Assembly: GCA_947652115.1 (NCBI GenBank)
Contig: OX393569.1
Span: 8,996,139 to 9,060,138, forward strand
Source of the DNA: Blastomussa wellsi
Taxonomy: Eukaryota > Cnidaria > Anthozoa > Scleractinia > Plerogyridae
Reading direction: 5' to 3'
Length of the DNA: 64,000 bases
Shown: piece by piece, positions 11,001-21,559 of the stretch
Layout of the letters: each line of letters begins with the position of its first letter
Position numbering within the stretch: the first letter of the stretch is position 1
Program-made: the position numbers and the translations under genes
Notes under the pieces: generated by a model
What the model was told of the DNA's origin: nothing
Seen by the model: only the letters and a program-made list of their open reading frames with translations
Database searches by the model: none

Positions 11001-14000
11001 TTCAGTGCACTGGCATAGTAATTTTTTTCAAAAAATGACCACTGTTTGTAGGTTTCCATTGGTGTAAACAGGCTTTTGGGCTGTTGAATTTTTGAAGTAA
11101 ATTATCCTTGTAACAGTGTAACTTTAAGCTCCATTAACATCAAGAATACTGTTGTATTCAGAAATGTTTTACACACAATCTTATTCTATGTACGGTATGT
11201 TCAAATTACTGTTTCATATAATTATTCCATACAGATGTGGCTCTGACTATGCACAGAATCAGTTATCAATGTGTAAAAGCTTTCACACTATAACATCAAA
11301 ATTGTTTTCACTATAAAATAAACTACAACAGAATTACACTGTGTCACTTCACAACCAACAAAAAAATACATGCAAGGTTATTACAACCACAAGAGGCTTT
11401 TGACACAACATCACAATTGAGACACAAATGGTGTTCTGGTAACTTTGCACTAAGCTTTGCCTACTTCAATTTATGAACTACCAACCTTTGTCTCTCATAT
11501 CTCTGTTCATCTTGTTTATCATCCTTGTGAGTGGTTCTACATAGGGTTTCAGTTCATTAAGCTGTATCAAAGATCACAGAATTTCACATTAGATTTCACA
11601 CTGACCTATTACAAACTACGATAAAGTTAAGTGATAGTTAGAAAACATAATAGGCCACTTCAGAATAATACTCTGTGTTTGTCCCCAAAATTTTGCACAA
11701 GCATTTTTTTTGTTTTCTCTTGGGATCATTGTACGTCCCATGAGAAACTGGAAACAATGCTTACGCAAAATTTTGGCGACAAACAAAGAGTATTATGGTA
11801 TTTTCCGAAGTGGCCTATTGAAAACTATGTTTAACATCATGCTTTACATTGCTCCAAATGCCAATGACTTTTCAGGAGTGTAGCCAGGATTTTTCAAAGG
11901 ACGTCACACTGTCACTATGTTGATTTTTCAGATGCGCGAGTTTTCACCACATGAATATTGTATGTTGCGTTAACCATTAGACCACTGCACCTCCCAATTA
12001 TAATACCCTTTTTGCACCTAGCATGCAGGTCTCAATACAATTGGAAGCTGTTATAGACCATGTTATCACCTGTTATAAGTTGTGTAAACATGTTGCATAA
12101 AGTTATTAGAGCTTGTATATGTTGCCTGTATTCATTTTAATGGCCTTTAGTGAATTGCCCCTTCAGTCATTGCAGTAGATCTCTTCTGTACTAAAATATT
12201 AGCCATAACCTGTTTACAGCCCTGTTTCCCTTTTAAAATTAAAATCATAATGCAATTTGGGCATAAAGATGTTTTAACTATTAATAAATCATTCTTTTAA
12301 CTGATAAATTTCTGGGAGTGGTTGCAAGATGAGTCTAACTAAATGGCAAGTTGTTGAAGCTACCATATTTGTGCCAAACTGGACTCATTGCTTGCAGTTT
12401 AGTTATTTCAAGGGTAAATCAAATTTAGGAAGGCACCTTCTCTAAATAAGCTTGTTTGTCAGCAGGGTTCAGAGGACTGGCAGCTGGTGCCCCTACAGAG
12501 GCAGGGTTGGGCACAGAAGCTGGTGACTGAACACTCATGGTGCCAGGGGTAGGAACTGATGTACAGGTAGCTGGTGATCCTGCTACATAATGCTAAATAA
12601 AAATCATACGAATCAGCAATACTTTTAGTTTTAAAGGAAAAACTGTTATTGATATTAGTTTACACTTCAAGACCATTGTGCACATATGCCAAAAAATATG
12701 TTACATGCTAAAATGACTCAAAAATGTTCATTAGAGTAGTGTCGTACAGCATGAAGGGCAGCAATTATTGCTACTCCAGGGTTGTCAGTAGGTTTTTGAG
12801 TAGCAGGTTCCATTCAAAAAGTAGACGGCTATTTCCATTTTATTTCTCCAATATTACGCTCAGAACTGACCTACTAACATTCGGAGTAGCCGGCGCAGTA
12901 TTCGGAATAGCCGGTGAAATGTGCCGGTTGCCGGCTTATTTTGACAATCCTGCTACTCTCTACATGTATGTGTAGAATGCTAGCCCAGGGGTTTCAATAA
13001 AATTTGAATTAGGCAGCTGGTTTGAGTAGAGAAACTGACTGTTTCGAAAGATCTCTCTTTAGTTTCTTCAATTTTGGGAAGAAAGTAGCTGGCTTCTTCT
13101 GTTTATTGAAAGCACTGTTAGTCCAGTCAGTGTAAGCACTTTCTATTTTATTCTTTTTATTACTGCCATTCTCGTTAATTTAAATATACTTCCAAAGAGT
13201 TTAAGATGATTTCCGCAGAACATTCGAGCAATAATGGCAAAAATAAAGTTACCAAAAAAATCTCATACCAGGGTAATATTTTAACTAAAGGTAAGAAGAT
13301 CTTATCAAGACTTAAGCTCTCAAGCTGACCCCATGAGAGAAAATTGAACTTGAAGTTATCCATATTTCAATTAAAAGGGACCTTTCGCATTAGTTGAAAA
13401 CACAATAACAGCATTCTTACGAGGTTTGACATTAAATTTCTCGAGAATGCGTGGGGATTTAATCGCGGGGTCACCTAGAGAAATGAATTACACTGACAGA
13501 GATGTTTTAAATAGTATTCAAAAAGTTGCCGTGTTGTGAGTAGATATTTGGTAAATAATTTTTGCACTTATTGCTCGAACTTTGAGCGGTATCCGTCTTA
13601 ATCTATAATTACCTATAAGTTACCTCCCAGGATCAAGGAGTCTAGGTTTCCATAGACTCATAATCAGTGGTTGTGTATTTGATTTTACAGATTAGCGGAG
13701 ATTAGATACACATGAAAATAAAATAATGAGTAGATACAGGCTTGAGGTTATCCAAGCAACAAGCAGGTTAAACAGCTATATGCTGAAGCAAGCAAGCTAA
13801 AAATCTTACCTGGGGGGAGGGTGAAGGATGCATAGCTGGCGAGGCTACAAATGGAGCTGGTGATGGTGCGACAGTGACTTGGCTTGTAAGAGATGGATGT
13901 TGGACAGATGATGGAGTAGGCGCTCGCATTGAATTGGATGGTACACTTGGTGGTCCAGGAGCTGGAGAAGGGACATGAGGCATTCTCACTTGAACAGTGT

Positions 14001-17000
14001 GTTTGGCTTGCTGTACTGTAAATTGTAACAGCAAACATTCATTAATGAACACATTATTGGACAAGTACAGATGATCAACATAACTTTCCAAAAATCATTA
14101 GATTGTTGAGCATTGGAGTGAGGGCTGAAAATATCTGTTGTTCACATCAAGACAGATGTCTGTTGATGTGGCTAAATTAAAGAGTGACACAGTTTCACGG
14201 TTCGGAGCAACCGCAAGCCCACTCAACTCTATTGTCTATGAACCAACTGATTTCAAGTTGTGAACTTGTGCCTGCATTCAGAATAAATCCGTTGGACTGA
14301 CAATAAATTTGATGTTCAACGTTAAGTTTCACATTTTCTGTGAAAATTCGTTGACATTTCTAAAAATTCTTTCAAGATGTACTCAAGATAGCCTGTAACT
14401 TCATATAAACTTTTTTGAACTAGAGTTTTCCAGGATTTTTGTGATACTAATTAACTGAACAAGGTACTTAAAACATCGGAGTCAGAACAAACAAAACAAA
14501 TTCAAAGACGAAATAATACCTCTATTGCAACGTTTTCACAAATGGCTGAAAAATTTTCAAAGGCAACTTTCCCGCAAAAGTCATTTGCATGCTTGCGATT
14601 GTTTCTTTAACAATGGAATCTAATGGGCTGATGCTATAGCTTGCAAATGCGTGCGCAAACCATAAACCAGTCCCTTTAAGAGAAAATGTTCATTATGAGC
14701 TTGAAACAAAGTTATTAAGAACCATAAAGGTCTGTAAAGTATATGTTATTTAAGAAATCCATTGTACACTGCACAAACGACAAAACAAACCTTGTACAAC
14801 TTGCTGTTGTGCCATGGGAGATGCCACCTGATTGGGGGGTATATGAGCCTGTGGCTGTGACATCTGGTGGAGTGCTGGGCCCTGATTCTGGGATGCAACA
14901 CTGAGAGCTTGCTGTGACATCAAAGATTGGGTCGGCAGTTGATGTTGTTGTTGTTGCTGCTGTTGAGCACGGAGGTGCTGGGCAATAAGCTGTTGTTGTG
15001 TTAGTCCTGATCTATCATAGAAGACCTGCTGCTGTTGTTGCATTTGTGTCTGTGACACTTGTGGTAGCGGTACTTGTTGTAGACTGCCTTGTCCAATAGT
15101 ACTCACAACCTGTTGCTTGTTAATCTGAGGAGGTGGGAACTGTTGTCTCATACCAGGCTGCTGATTCATGCTAGCTGCCTGTGTTTGTTGCTGTCCTGGG
15201 GCAGTAGGTCCTAAGAATAATAAACTTTATTATTTTAAGGGAACATATTACATTAATTGACCTTTAAAGAATCTGACCCACCCATTATGCATCGCGAGTC
15301 AAACCGCCATTTTTGGGGCCCCCCAAAAAGCTAGTTTTAGCGATTGACATATTTTATCTGTTTCCAGTGACATTGAATGCTTCAAGCAGGTGACATCTTT
15401 ACGAAAATATACTCCTCGCTAATTTTTCTTTCTTTGGGTTTCGTTATTTTTGTACAATCGCTTTTTGTGATAACAACAACAACAAAAGAGGCGCGTGATG
15501 CAAAGTGGGTGGGTCAGGCTCTTTAAGAGATATTGGTTCCAAAAGGCTTACTGAAAGGGGTTCACAAAATTATAATTCATATTTAAGAAAAGACTCTGTA
15601 AAAACTTACAAATACCCATCACCACAGCTTTATTTAATAGGTGTTATTCAGTCAAATTTATCTCTGAAAATTAATTGGTGATTAAATGAAATAGAAAACA
15701 AAGTTATAAATTATATATATAAATCAGGCCCGTGCTCTAAGGGTGCCCAAGTGCCTCAGGTGACTAGCTATTGCCTTTGGGCGACCAGATAAACTTACTT
15801 TTTTCAAATAAGCTTTAGTGCTGGGCACCCTGGATCTCATGGTTTGGAACCTTTGGGCTGTATTTTTTCTTAGAGCACAGCCTTGAAATTAAAATCCGTT
15901 AATAGAAAATCTACAATCAAATACACCCTGTATATATCTACAATTAAGAAAAATAAAAACGGGGAGCACTGCGAGTGTGCCCGCCTCCCACCAATATGGC
16001 CCGGGTTCCATTTCCGTACCCGGCATCATACATGGGTTGAGTTTGTTGTTGGTTCTCGTCCCTGCTGCGAGAGGTTTTTCTTCTCTCCGGGTACTCCAGT
16101 TTTCCCCTCTCCTCAAAACCAACATTGCCAAATTCCAATTTGATCTGGATTATTATAAAGCACTTTATCATGAGCCTCTGGCTCGGGTGATCACATAAGC
16201 ACGCCCTGTGTTTGACATTAAATTTGCATTTACATTTCTTTTTACATTTAAGAATTACACAACCCTATTGAGTCGACACACAAAATGCATAGGCATCACA
16301 GGGTTACAAAACAAAATCTGTTGCAATAACAATTAGTCTGGTTTATTCCAAAAATGTCTACCTCTGACTTGCAGTTCAAATAATTCATTCTTTGTTCCTG
16401 TATTTTAGTTCTAACCAAGATTACAACTTACTTATGTCCCGAATATAGACCAAAAGACGGGCAACATATGCCAAGTAATCAACCTAAAGAAGAAATGAAG
16501 TAAATTACTTTAACTCTAAGAAAATGAAGATCAAACTGAACAGATAGCATAAGATAAACTTCAAAAAGATATAGTAAGTCTATACTTTTTGTGTGATTGG
16601 AACTATTTATTCCCTGTGAAATGCGAACAAGCATTTATTTTTTTGTGATATGCAATTCCCAATTATAAGAACTGTTCACATGCACGTGAGCGCAACTTTC
16701 GAACGAATAGTTGAATCAGGCGCAATTTGTAGGGGGGAATTGTGGTATACCGCATACTCATTAGTCTCCTTTGCAGCCACTTTTTCATCCTTGGAGACCC
16801 AGGGGCAGCTAGTCGGGACGATGGCATTTCCGGGCGAAAGTTTACAACAAGAGCAGGAGAGCCCCTGGGCAGTTACTCTTACAGAACCAGTTTCAGAAGC
16901 GTTTGAATTCCTTCCTTCTGATTGGCCAGAAAAATATAATCAGAAGGAAGGAATTCAAACGCTTCTGGAACTGGTTCTGGACCATGCTTCGCCAGTAAAT

Positions 17001-17646
17001 AACTCATCTTTGAGTTGTGATTTACAAAATCTCACATCTTCCAACATCCTGTGTGATTTAGCCACAGAAATTCGTAGCCTGCAAATATTTAGCAAGTACG
17101 TGTATTCTGTCACGCGCATTTTATGACTTTTATTGAAGCCCAATTTGGTCACAGTGTAATTAAACCGTTTTTTTAGCAAAAGTAATGTAGCTTGGTAATC
17201 ATTAAATGATGCGAAACTGAAAGTGTTTTGCCGTGTTAATTTTATTTTCAGAGCGTGTATGAAAATGCACGGATAACGTGTCAAGTTGTATTCGAGTGTT
17301 AAGTTCGATGCTTCTCAAGAATCAGCTGGACATTAGGAATACACTAACCCTTGTTTTAGCCTTGGAGTACACTTGACTTTCCATTTCGCTGGGGTTTTTC
17401 ATCATAACATTGGGATTCCCTGATCTTTTTACCGCGTCTTCGCTGAAAAATTAAACGGAAGTCCGTTGGAAGCGTAAAAAAGAAAGATAAAAACTTATCA
17501 ATTAAAGATAGTGCGGGCAGATAAGACTAAGAAAAAAGTCGAAGAGAGAAGTAAGCACTTTTCACACGATTGCGTTAGGATACTTACATCTGAGAAATAA
17601 CTTTTTGGCGGAAAGCGGGAGAATGCCAATCTTCGTTCGCCGCCAT
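5048..17646 (-). CDS. MED15: Mediator complex subunit 15 (MED15), 13 coding exons
   Basis: MED15 is a nuclear Mediator tail subunit that links activators to RNA polymerase II. Exons read on the minus strand, all in phase: 17646-17588, 17442-17349, 16483-16432, 15210-14791, 14015-13810, 12592-12437, 11561-11486, 10674-10608, 9047-8984, 7749-7481, 6263-6091, 5463-5371, 5154-5057. The start is MAANEDWHSPAFRQK, matching the start of the KIX domain (residues about 5-75, with SQIEDAV, YSKAKTR and ARLLVYIRDI). A Gln-rich block (about 70-208), a Pro/Ser region (about 210-320) and the conserved C-terminal half follow (YVEPLTRMINKM, LYDILTNPAKR, VLQGELARL, LPAVPPIEISVP, NPFLQKVQ). The reconstruction gives 609 residues, shorter than human (788) mainly in the Gln block. 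The end is uncertain: after TGG at 5057, reading on gives Val-Gly-stop (TAA at 5050-5048), but the same bases (GTAGGT) could be a donor to an unseen last exon. Introns hold several small mobile elements. Confidence 0.95.
5267..5435. repeat. Exact 85 bp tandem duplication over a MED15 splice donor
   Basis: Bases 5267-5350 and 5352-5435 are identical, giving a period of 85. The upper-coordinate copy contains the last 65 bases of the penultimate identified MED15 exon (5463-5371) and its donor (gt at 5370-5369). The lower copy repeats the exon end and gives a second, identical donor at 5285-5284. Use of the first donor gives the conserved reading frame into the NPFLQ exon. Use of the second adds 85 bases, shifts the frame and meets a TAG. 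Perfect identity suggests a recent event, or an assembly artefact. Confidence 0.95.
5700..5815 (+). repeat. Dispersed repeat end, in MED15 intron
   Basis: Bases with gtttctatggaaaccg and gaaccaatcagaacgctcgg match the reverse complement of 1430-1510. It lies between the MED15 exons at 6263-6091 and 5463-5371. Confidence 0.6.
8105..8330. repeat. 63 bp tandem repeat, about 2.5 copies
   Basis: The segment gcacatgtgcaaatgcattt recurs with changes at 8172, 8235 and 8298. The period is divisible by three, so an open frame runs through it, but nothing suggests a gene. It is inside the MED15 intron between exons 9 and 10. Confidence 0.65.
12796..12965. repeat. Short inverted-repeat element in MED15 intron
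   Basis: GAGTAGCAGG near 12800 is matched by CCTGCTACTC near 12950, with several gccgg-rich motifs between. It lies between MED15 exons 5 and 6. Confidence 0.45.
14791..15210 (-). CDS. MED15: MED15 glutamine-rich exon (exon 4)
   Basis: This single 420-base exon encodes about 139 residues dominated by Gln, with pure runs of five and seven Gln built from mixed CAA/CAG codons, plus Pro, Ser and Val. It joins the KIX end (codon split after base 1) to the Pro/Ser exon at 14015-13810. In the MED15 family this segment is low-complexity and intrinsically disordered, and it contributes to activator-dependent clustering. Its length varies among species, so the short form here is not in itself a defect. 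Confidence 0.93.
15263..15526. mobile_element. TIR element (MITE-like), MED15 intron
   Basis: The left end TTTAAAGAATCTGACCCACC and the right end, read in reverse, TTAAAGAGCCTGACCCACCC form terminal inverted repeats that continue for about 35 bases with some mismatches. There is no open frame inside. Confidence 0.75.
15726..15884. mobile_element. Small TIR element, MED15 intron
   Basis: AGGCCCGTGCTCTAAG at the left and CTTAGAGCACAGCCTT at the right are inverted copies with two mismatches. It is 159 bases with no frame. Confidence 0.65.
15960..16236 (+). mobile_element. tRNA-Gly-derived SINE, second family, in a MED15 intron
   Basis: The head region CCGCCTCCCACC and the B box CCCGGGTTCCATTTCC fit a tRNA-Gly(CCC) origin. 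The body gttgagtttgttgttggttc, gagaggtttttcttctctcc, gggtactccagttttcccc is a SINE sequence seen widely in marine invertebrates. The tail includes catgagcctctggctcggg. Confidence 0.7.
16883..16978. repeat. Near-perfect foldback with 40 bp arms, MED15 intron
   Basis: The left arm (16883-16922, agaaccagtttcagaagcg...) and the right arm (about 16938-16978) are reverse complements with one or two mismatches around a loop of about 15 bases (ggccagaaaaatat). It lies between MED15 exons 2 and 3. The open frame at 16650-17126 crosses it by chance. Confidence 0.9.
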
Positions 17647-17760
17647 ATTGATGTTGTCGATGATGTTCTTTGGTGCCAAGGCTTCCTCGGAAATACGTAA
17701 GACGTGACAAATGACGTAAAAATGTACGTCCATTTCCGGCCGACTTTCTGCTTCCCTCTG
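17647..17760 (-). promoter_or_regulatory. Probable MED15 promoter and 5' UTR region
   Basis: This lies directly upstream of the MED15 start codon. It holds a CRE-like TGACGTAA at 17712-17719 and an ETS-like CCGGAA (minus strand) at 17739-17734. No TATA box stands out, as expected for a broadly expressed gene. The transcription start cannot be placed from sequence. Confidence 0.4.
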
Positions 17761-17973
17761 ATTCCTAATACCAAATTGTTTGCAGTGTTTGTATCTCTTT
17801 GAAATAAAGAATTGCAAGCAAAAAGCCGAGACGCTGGCGTTGATGGGGACCCTCCACTCACCGTTCTTGGTCTTCTGCAGGTCCTACAGGCCAATCGATC
17901 ACCTCGTGTAGCCCACTCTTTGCGTGGGAGGCCACAGCCCACAAGTGACCAAAGGACCCAAAGCGTAGTATCA

Positions 17974-18258
17974 GAGTTTGTATGAGAGTTCGTATGGATT
18001 TATAATTAAACTGAAAATATCTCCTTTTTCCTTGAAAAGCTGCAATAAAGTGTGAAACCTTACCTCGCTATGGGAGTCTACTTCTGGCCTTCCTTTGACG
18101 TTTGAAAGCCACACGCGAGAATTTCATGTGGACGGCCTGTTACATGAAAATCGCGAAAAATGGACTCCTGGTGAGGTTTTAAAATTAATTGAAGCTTTTC
18201 AAAGAAAAAGGAGATATTTAGCTTAATTATAAATCCATACCAACTCTCATACAAACCC
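17974..18258. mobile_element. Foldback element upstream of MED15
   Basis: Arms of about 90 bases: left 17974-18066 (tttgtatgagagttcgtatg, gaaaatatctcctttttcc) and right 18170-18258 in reverse. The centre is about 100 bases with no frame. Confidence 0.8.
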
Positions 18259-18409
18259 TTATAGACCTTATAGTAAGCTTTAGTCACCTGTGGTAAGACT
18301 CTAAGACATGTAACGTGCACAAATTTGTACATGTTAGTCTGGGTAGCTAGAAATTTGGGCGATGTAGCGGCTCTCGTAAGATCTCACATGAGATGGTGGT
18401 GCACCTGGA

Positions 18410-18690
18410 TCCGCCCCTGGCACTTGTGATCAACATGGAAATTGATGACAGAGCAGTAGAAGCAGCATGCTAAGGAAAAATAGGAAATATCTCGGTGACT
18501 ACGTCTAGGCTGAAGAATATCTCGAGAAAGCACTTGTGATCAACATGGAAATTGGTGATAGAGCAGGAGAAGCAAAATGTTTCTGTAACCTAGGAGCTGT
18601 GTTTGGATCTCTCGGTGAAGATGTCAAAACCGAAGAATATCTTTAGATATATTCTTGTGATCTATCTACAAATTAAGAAGCTTCTGATCC
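18410..18690 (+). pseudogene. Decayed tetratricopeptide (TPR) repeat gene fragment
   Basis: Two successive units starting near 18420 and 18530, with a third beginning near 18651, translate to TPR consensus pieces: AEEYLEKALVI, then NMEIGDRAGEAKCF, then CNLGAVFGSLGEDVKTEEYL. The arrangement of a 40-residue unit (EIGDRAGEA, NLG, LGE, AEEYL) is that of the large TPR families expanded in cnidarians. Stops interrupt it (TAG inside the first unit's YV_AEEYL and after the last EEYL), and the first unit is about ten bases short, which breaks the frame. I see no intact exon nearby. Confidence 0.75.
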
Positions 18691-19600
18691 TATCAATTCA
18701 AAAATCACTTCAACAGTAAGGTTTTCAAGCTGACAAGTTCAGCATGTTCAGTTCAAACGTTTCTTGTTGGACCGTGCTAGTCTAAATATGAAAATAAAAG
18801 ACGAAAAAGTGTGTCGGGCCCAGCTGGGATGAAAGATTGAAACTTACACTTGTTTTGCTTTAAAAATTGTTTCGACAACTTTTTCACCAATTTACTTATA
18901 TTATGGTTTGTATTGTTCGGTTTTTCAGGAAGAAAAGACGTTTTTAAATGGAGGACTCCATGGTATAGAAGCATTGAACTAAGAAACTTCTGCAATTGCA
19001 GTAAAGTAACGAAAATAGCGTTCATTTAATTTTCATTTATGTTCGTTATCTGTTAAAAGCACGTTTTGATTTCTTTCAAGAAGTCAAAAAATAATAGTAT
19101 TTCAGAATTATTTTTAATGTATTCTATATCAAGAACAATCGGAATATCTCGGAATAATCAAAGTTCGCAAAGTTCTAAATTAAATTGTTAGCGTAGGTTT
19201 AACCTGAACTTAAACGAGATGGGGGGAGAAAGGAGGGCTTGATGAAACGGTTCCAAAACGGAAATTGGACCTACTTTCTCCGCCTACATCTGAATATCGG
19301 ACCGGATAGGGACCGGGCAAGCAAAATGGAGAGCAGATCCTGTTAACGCAACAGCCTATACAATCCCATTTTTCATACGTACGGATCGGAGCCTATCGGT
19401 TCTTTTCAAGGGCTCGCTATGTTTGCTTTGGGGGAAGGGGCAGAGATGCGGGGTGGGGAGAGGGGGCAGTGTGTTTATTTTGGGTTCCAAAACGTGTACC
19501 GTGTCGGGGCCGAACCATCTACGCTAGTAGTCCTGCAGATTGGTGCAAAAAGTGTGGGAATTGTGGTAAAAGCGCCAAATATGGCACACAGATAGAAAAA
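18691..19600. other. No recognised gene
   Basis: Only scattered GC-rich motifs (gaccggatagggaccggg near 19300; a G-rich run near 19440) stand out. No coding signature was seen. Confidence 0.4.
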
Positions 19601-19604
19601 TATC

Positions 19605-19905
19605 TACTGAACAATATTAGCTATGGACCTACCTGGGATTTAATTGTAGTTATAACGCGTTTAAGTTGGGTCACTATGGAAACGAGGCTGAGCAATTTTT
19701 GTCGCATATAACAGACACATTTTCGCATACTGCAAGCAATATTTTCAATAGTCGAGAATTACTTAATACAGATGGTTTCCTTTGTTCTTTGATACATTAT
19801 ATTTGACCAGACAGCAGCTCACTTGATTGTACTAAGAGTATCGCGACGTCAGGAATTGAGCTTTTGCGACGGCGATACTGTGCTGATATTGAAGAATAAT
19901 TAAAG
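19605..19905 (+). repeat. Dispersed repeat, copy 2
   Basis: This matches 1171-1430 in the opposite orientation over most of its length. The right end is gaagaataat in both copies. Confidence 0.7.
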
Positions 19906-19916
19906 TCTGCGTTCGA

Positions 19917-20160
19917 ACCCAAGTGGCTCCTCAGGCCGGCGCTTATCTCCGGTTTCCGTAGCATGAAGCGACGAGGAGTATTTCTACTCCCCCCTGGATG
20001 GGATGCTAGTCCATCACAGGGTTACCCCCCAGCAGTAAATTCGCCGGTACCCATTTATACACCTGGGTGGAGAGAGGCACAACACAATGTCCTCGGCCAG
20101 GGCTAGAACCCGGACTGCTCGATCAGGAGACGAGCGCACTAACCATTAGGCCACCGCGAA
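19917..20160 (-). mobile_element. tRNA-Arg-derived SINE
   Basis: This is a full copy on the minus strand: head GGTGGCCTAATGGTTAGTGC near 20155, body with tataaatgggtaccgg, tail ending near 19925 with gataagcgccggcctgag. It lies next to the dispersed repeat 19605-19905. Confidence 0.8.
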
Positions 20161-20275
20161 GAATACTAATGCGATGAAAATTATACATATAACAAGACAA
20201 AACAATAAACAAAACGAGAATTCTACTTTCTCCAAGCAAGGACGTAGCTAGGGGGGTCCTGGGGTGTCCGTGACC

Positions 20276-20294
20276 CCCCGCCCCCCCCCCCCCC
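20276..20294. repeat. Poly-C tract
   Basis: A run of C interrupted only by one G. A similar G run is at 21016-21032. Both are places where read-out errors are likely. Confidence 0.85.
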
Positions 20295-20727
20295 TTTAAG
20301 AGAGTTTTTAAGTAAACAGCATACAATATTCAGGTTACAAAAACGCGCGAATCCGAAGAATCAACAGCCGAGATCCCGGCTAACCCGGCTGAAAAGTTAC
20401 TAGAAACCTGTGATAGCATGGAAACCAAGGTTGTTAAACGTCCAAATCTCTGAGGGAATAGGAAAACAAATGTAGGTAGACGCGTCAGGTGAGGTCAGAC
20501 AAGCATGTAGAATATACGACAATCGAAATACTGTTGGCACTGCAACGAATCTCTTTTTACTAGGGCCGAGGTAATGGAACGTACTTATTGGCTCGCTAAC
20601 TTAGCTAGGGCTTAGTTAGGCTGTAATTTTCACCGTACGTATAAGCTCGTATAAATGGAGGAAACGTTAGCTCAGTTGTTTTCTGGGGAGGTAAAGTCTG
20701 TGTCGAGCCTAGTGGTCCACTATGAGA

Positions 20728-20790
20728 GCAAAGTGCCTTGCCCAAGAACACAACGCAGTACCCCGGCCGAGGCTCGAACCAGGAATTTTG
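20728..20790 (-). mobile_element. Short tRNA-Arg SINE fragment
   Basis: Bases here (ttgcccaagaacacaacgca, ccggccgaggctcgaacc) match the head-to-body junction of the SINE family in reverse. The rest of the element is absent. Confidence 0.5.
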
Positions 20791-21189
20791 AGTTTTCGAG
20801 CAAAATGACGGCTAACATTAATCTTATTTGACTTGTTTTGTTTTTGAATTAGCGTGAATATGTTAATCCTCCCCAGAGGATGTCCGGCAAATGCGAAAAG
20901 ATGACGAAAGTTTCCAACCATGTGTTTAAATATCTAGTGAGCAGTGTTTCTTCCTTACGCTTATTTCAGAGGAATATACTGCAAATTAAGACGCTATGTT
21001 TGATTATTTTGTCGGGGGTGGGGGGGGGGGGGGCTAGTTTGCCTTTTGTAGAGCACATGTTGAGGGAGGTTTGTAGTTCATAAGTGTGATTAGAGTTATG
21101 TTTGATAGAAGCTGCGTCTATGAACTGCACGTTTAGAATACTGTGTGGCAAAGGACGCACCAAACTGTACTGTCGTTGCCGGCGTGTGT

Positions 21190-21545
21190 GTGTAGCGTAC
21201 GTATTTCCAGCCTCGTTCCCAGGGTCTCTCGTCTTTCTGAGGGTGAGACATTGAGAGACCCTGGGAACGGCGTTGATGGACACCACGATTTGGTCAACAC
21301 CAAGAATCGAGAGGCCGCGATCCTTTTGGTCAGCAAAAGAAGCGCGACCTCTGGTCGCCTCCAGAACCGGAAGTCCACGATTCACGGACTCATTGTCAAA
21401 TCTGACAAATCTCAATGGCTGAAAACTACAAATTGAGTTCTCTGCGCATGCTCACAATTGGGGGCGGGGCGGCCAGAGGTCTTAACAGAGGTCTCGATTC
21501 TTCTTGCTAACCAAAAGGATTGCGGCCTCTGGGACTGGGAACGAG
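21190..21545. repeat. Inverted-repeat cluster
   Basis: TCGTTCCCAGGGTCTCTC near 21212 is matched in reverse by GAGAGACCCTGGGAACG near 21252. Then two related blocks occur with cgcgatccttttggtcagc (21317) and attgcggcctctgggactgg (21518). It resembles the block at 58742-58870. No coding sequence. Confidence 0.5.
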
Positions 21546-21559
21546 AATGGAGGAATTCC

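Noticed and set aside
13748..14091. Two overlapping minus-strand open frames as separate genes
   Set aside because: One frame is MED15 exon 5 (14015-13810) with intron on either side; the other is its shadow.
16650..17126. 158-codon open frame as a gene
   Set aside because: It crosses a 40 bp-arm foldback inside a MED15 intron and has no recognisable domain.
20966..21415. 149-codon minus-strand open frame
   Set aside because: It covers a poly-G run and an inverted-repeat cluster; low-complexity peptide, no family match.
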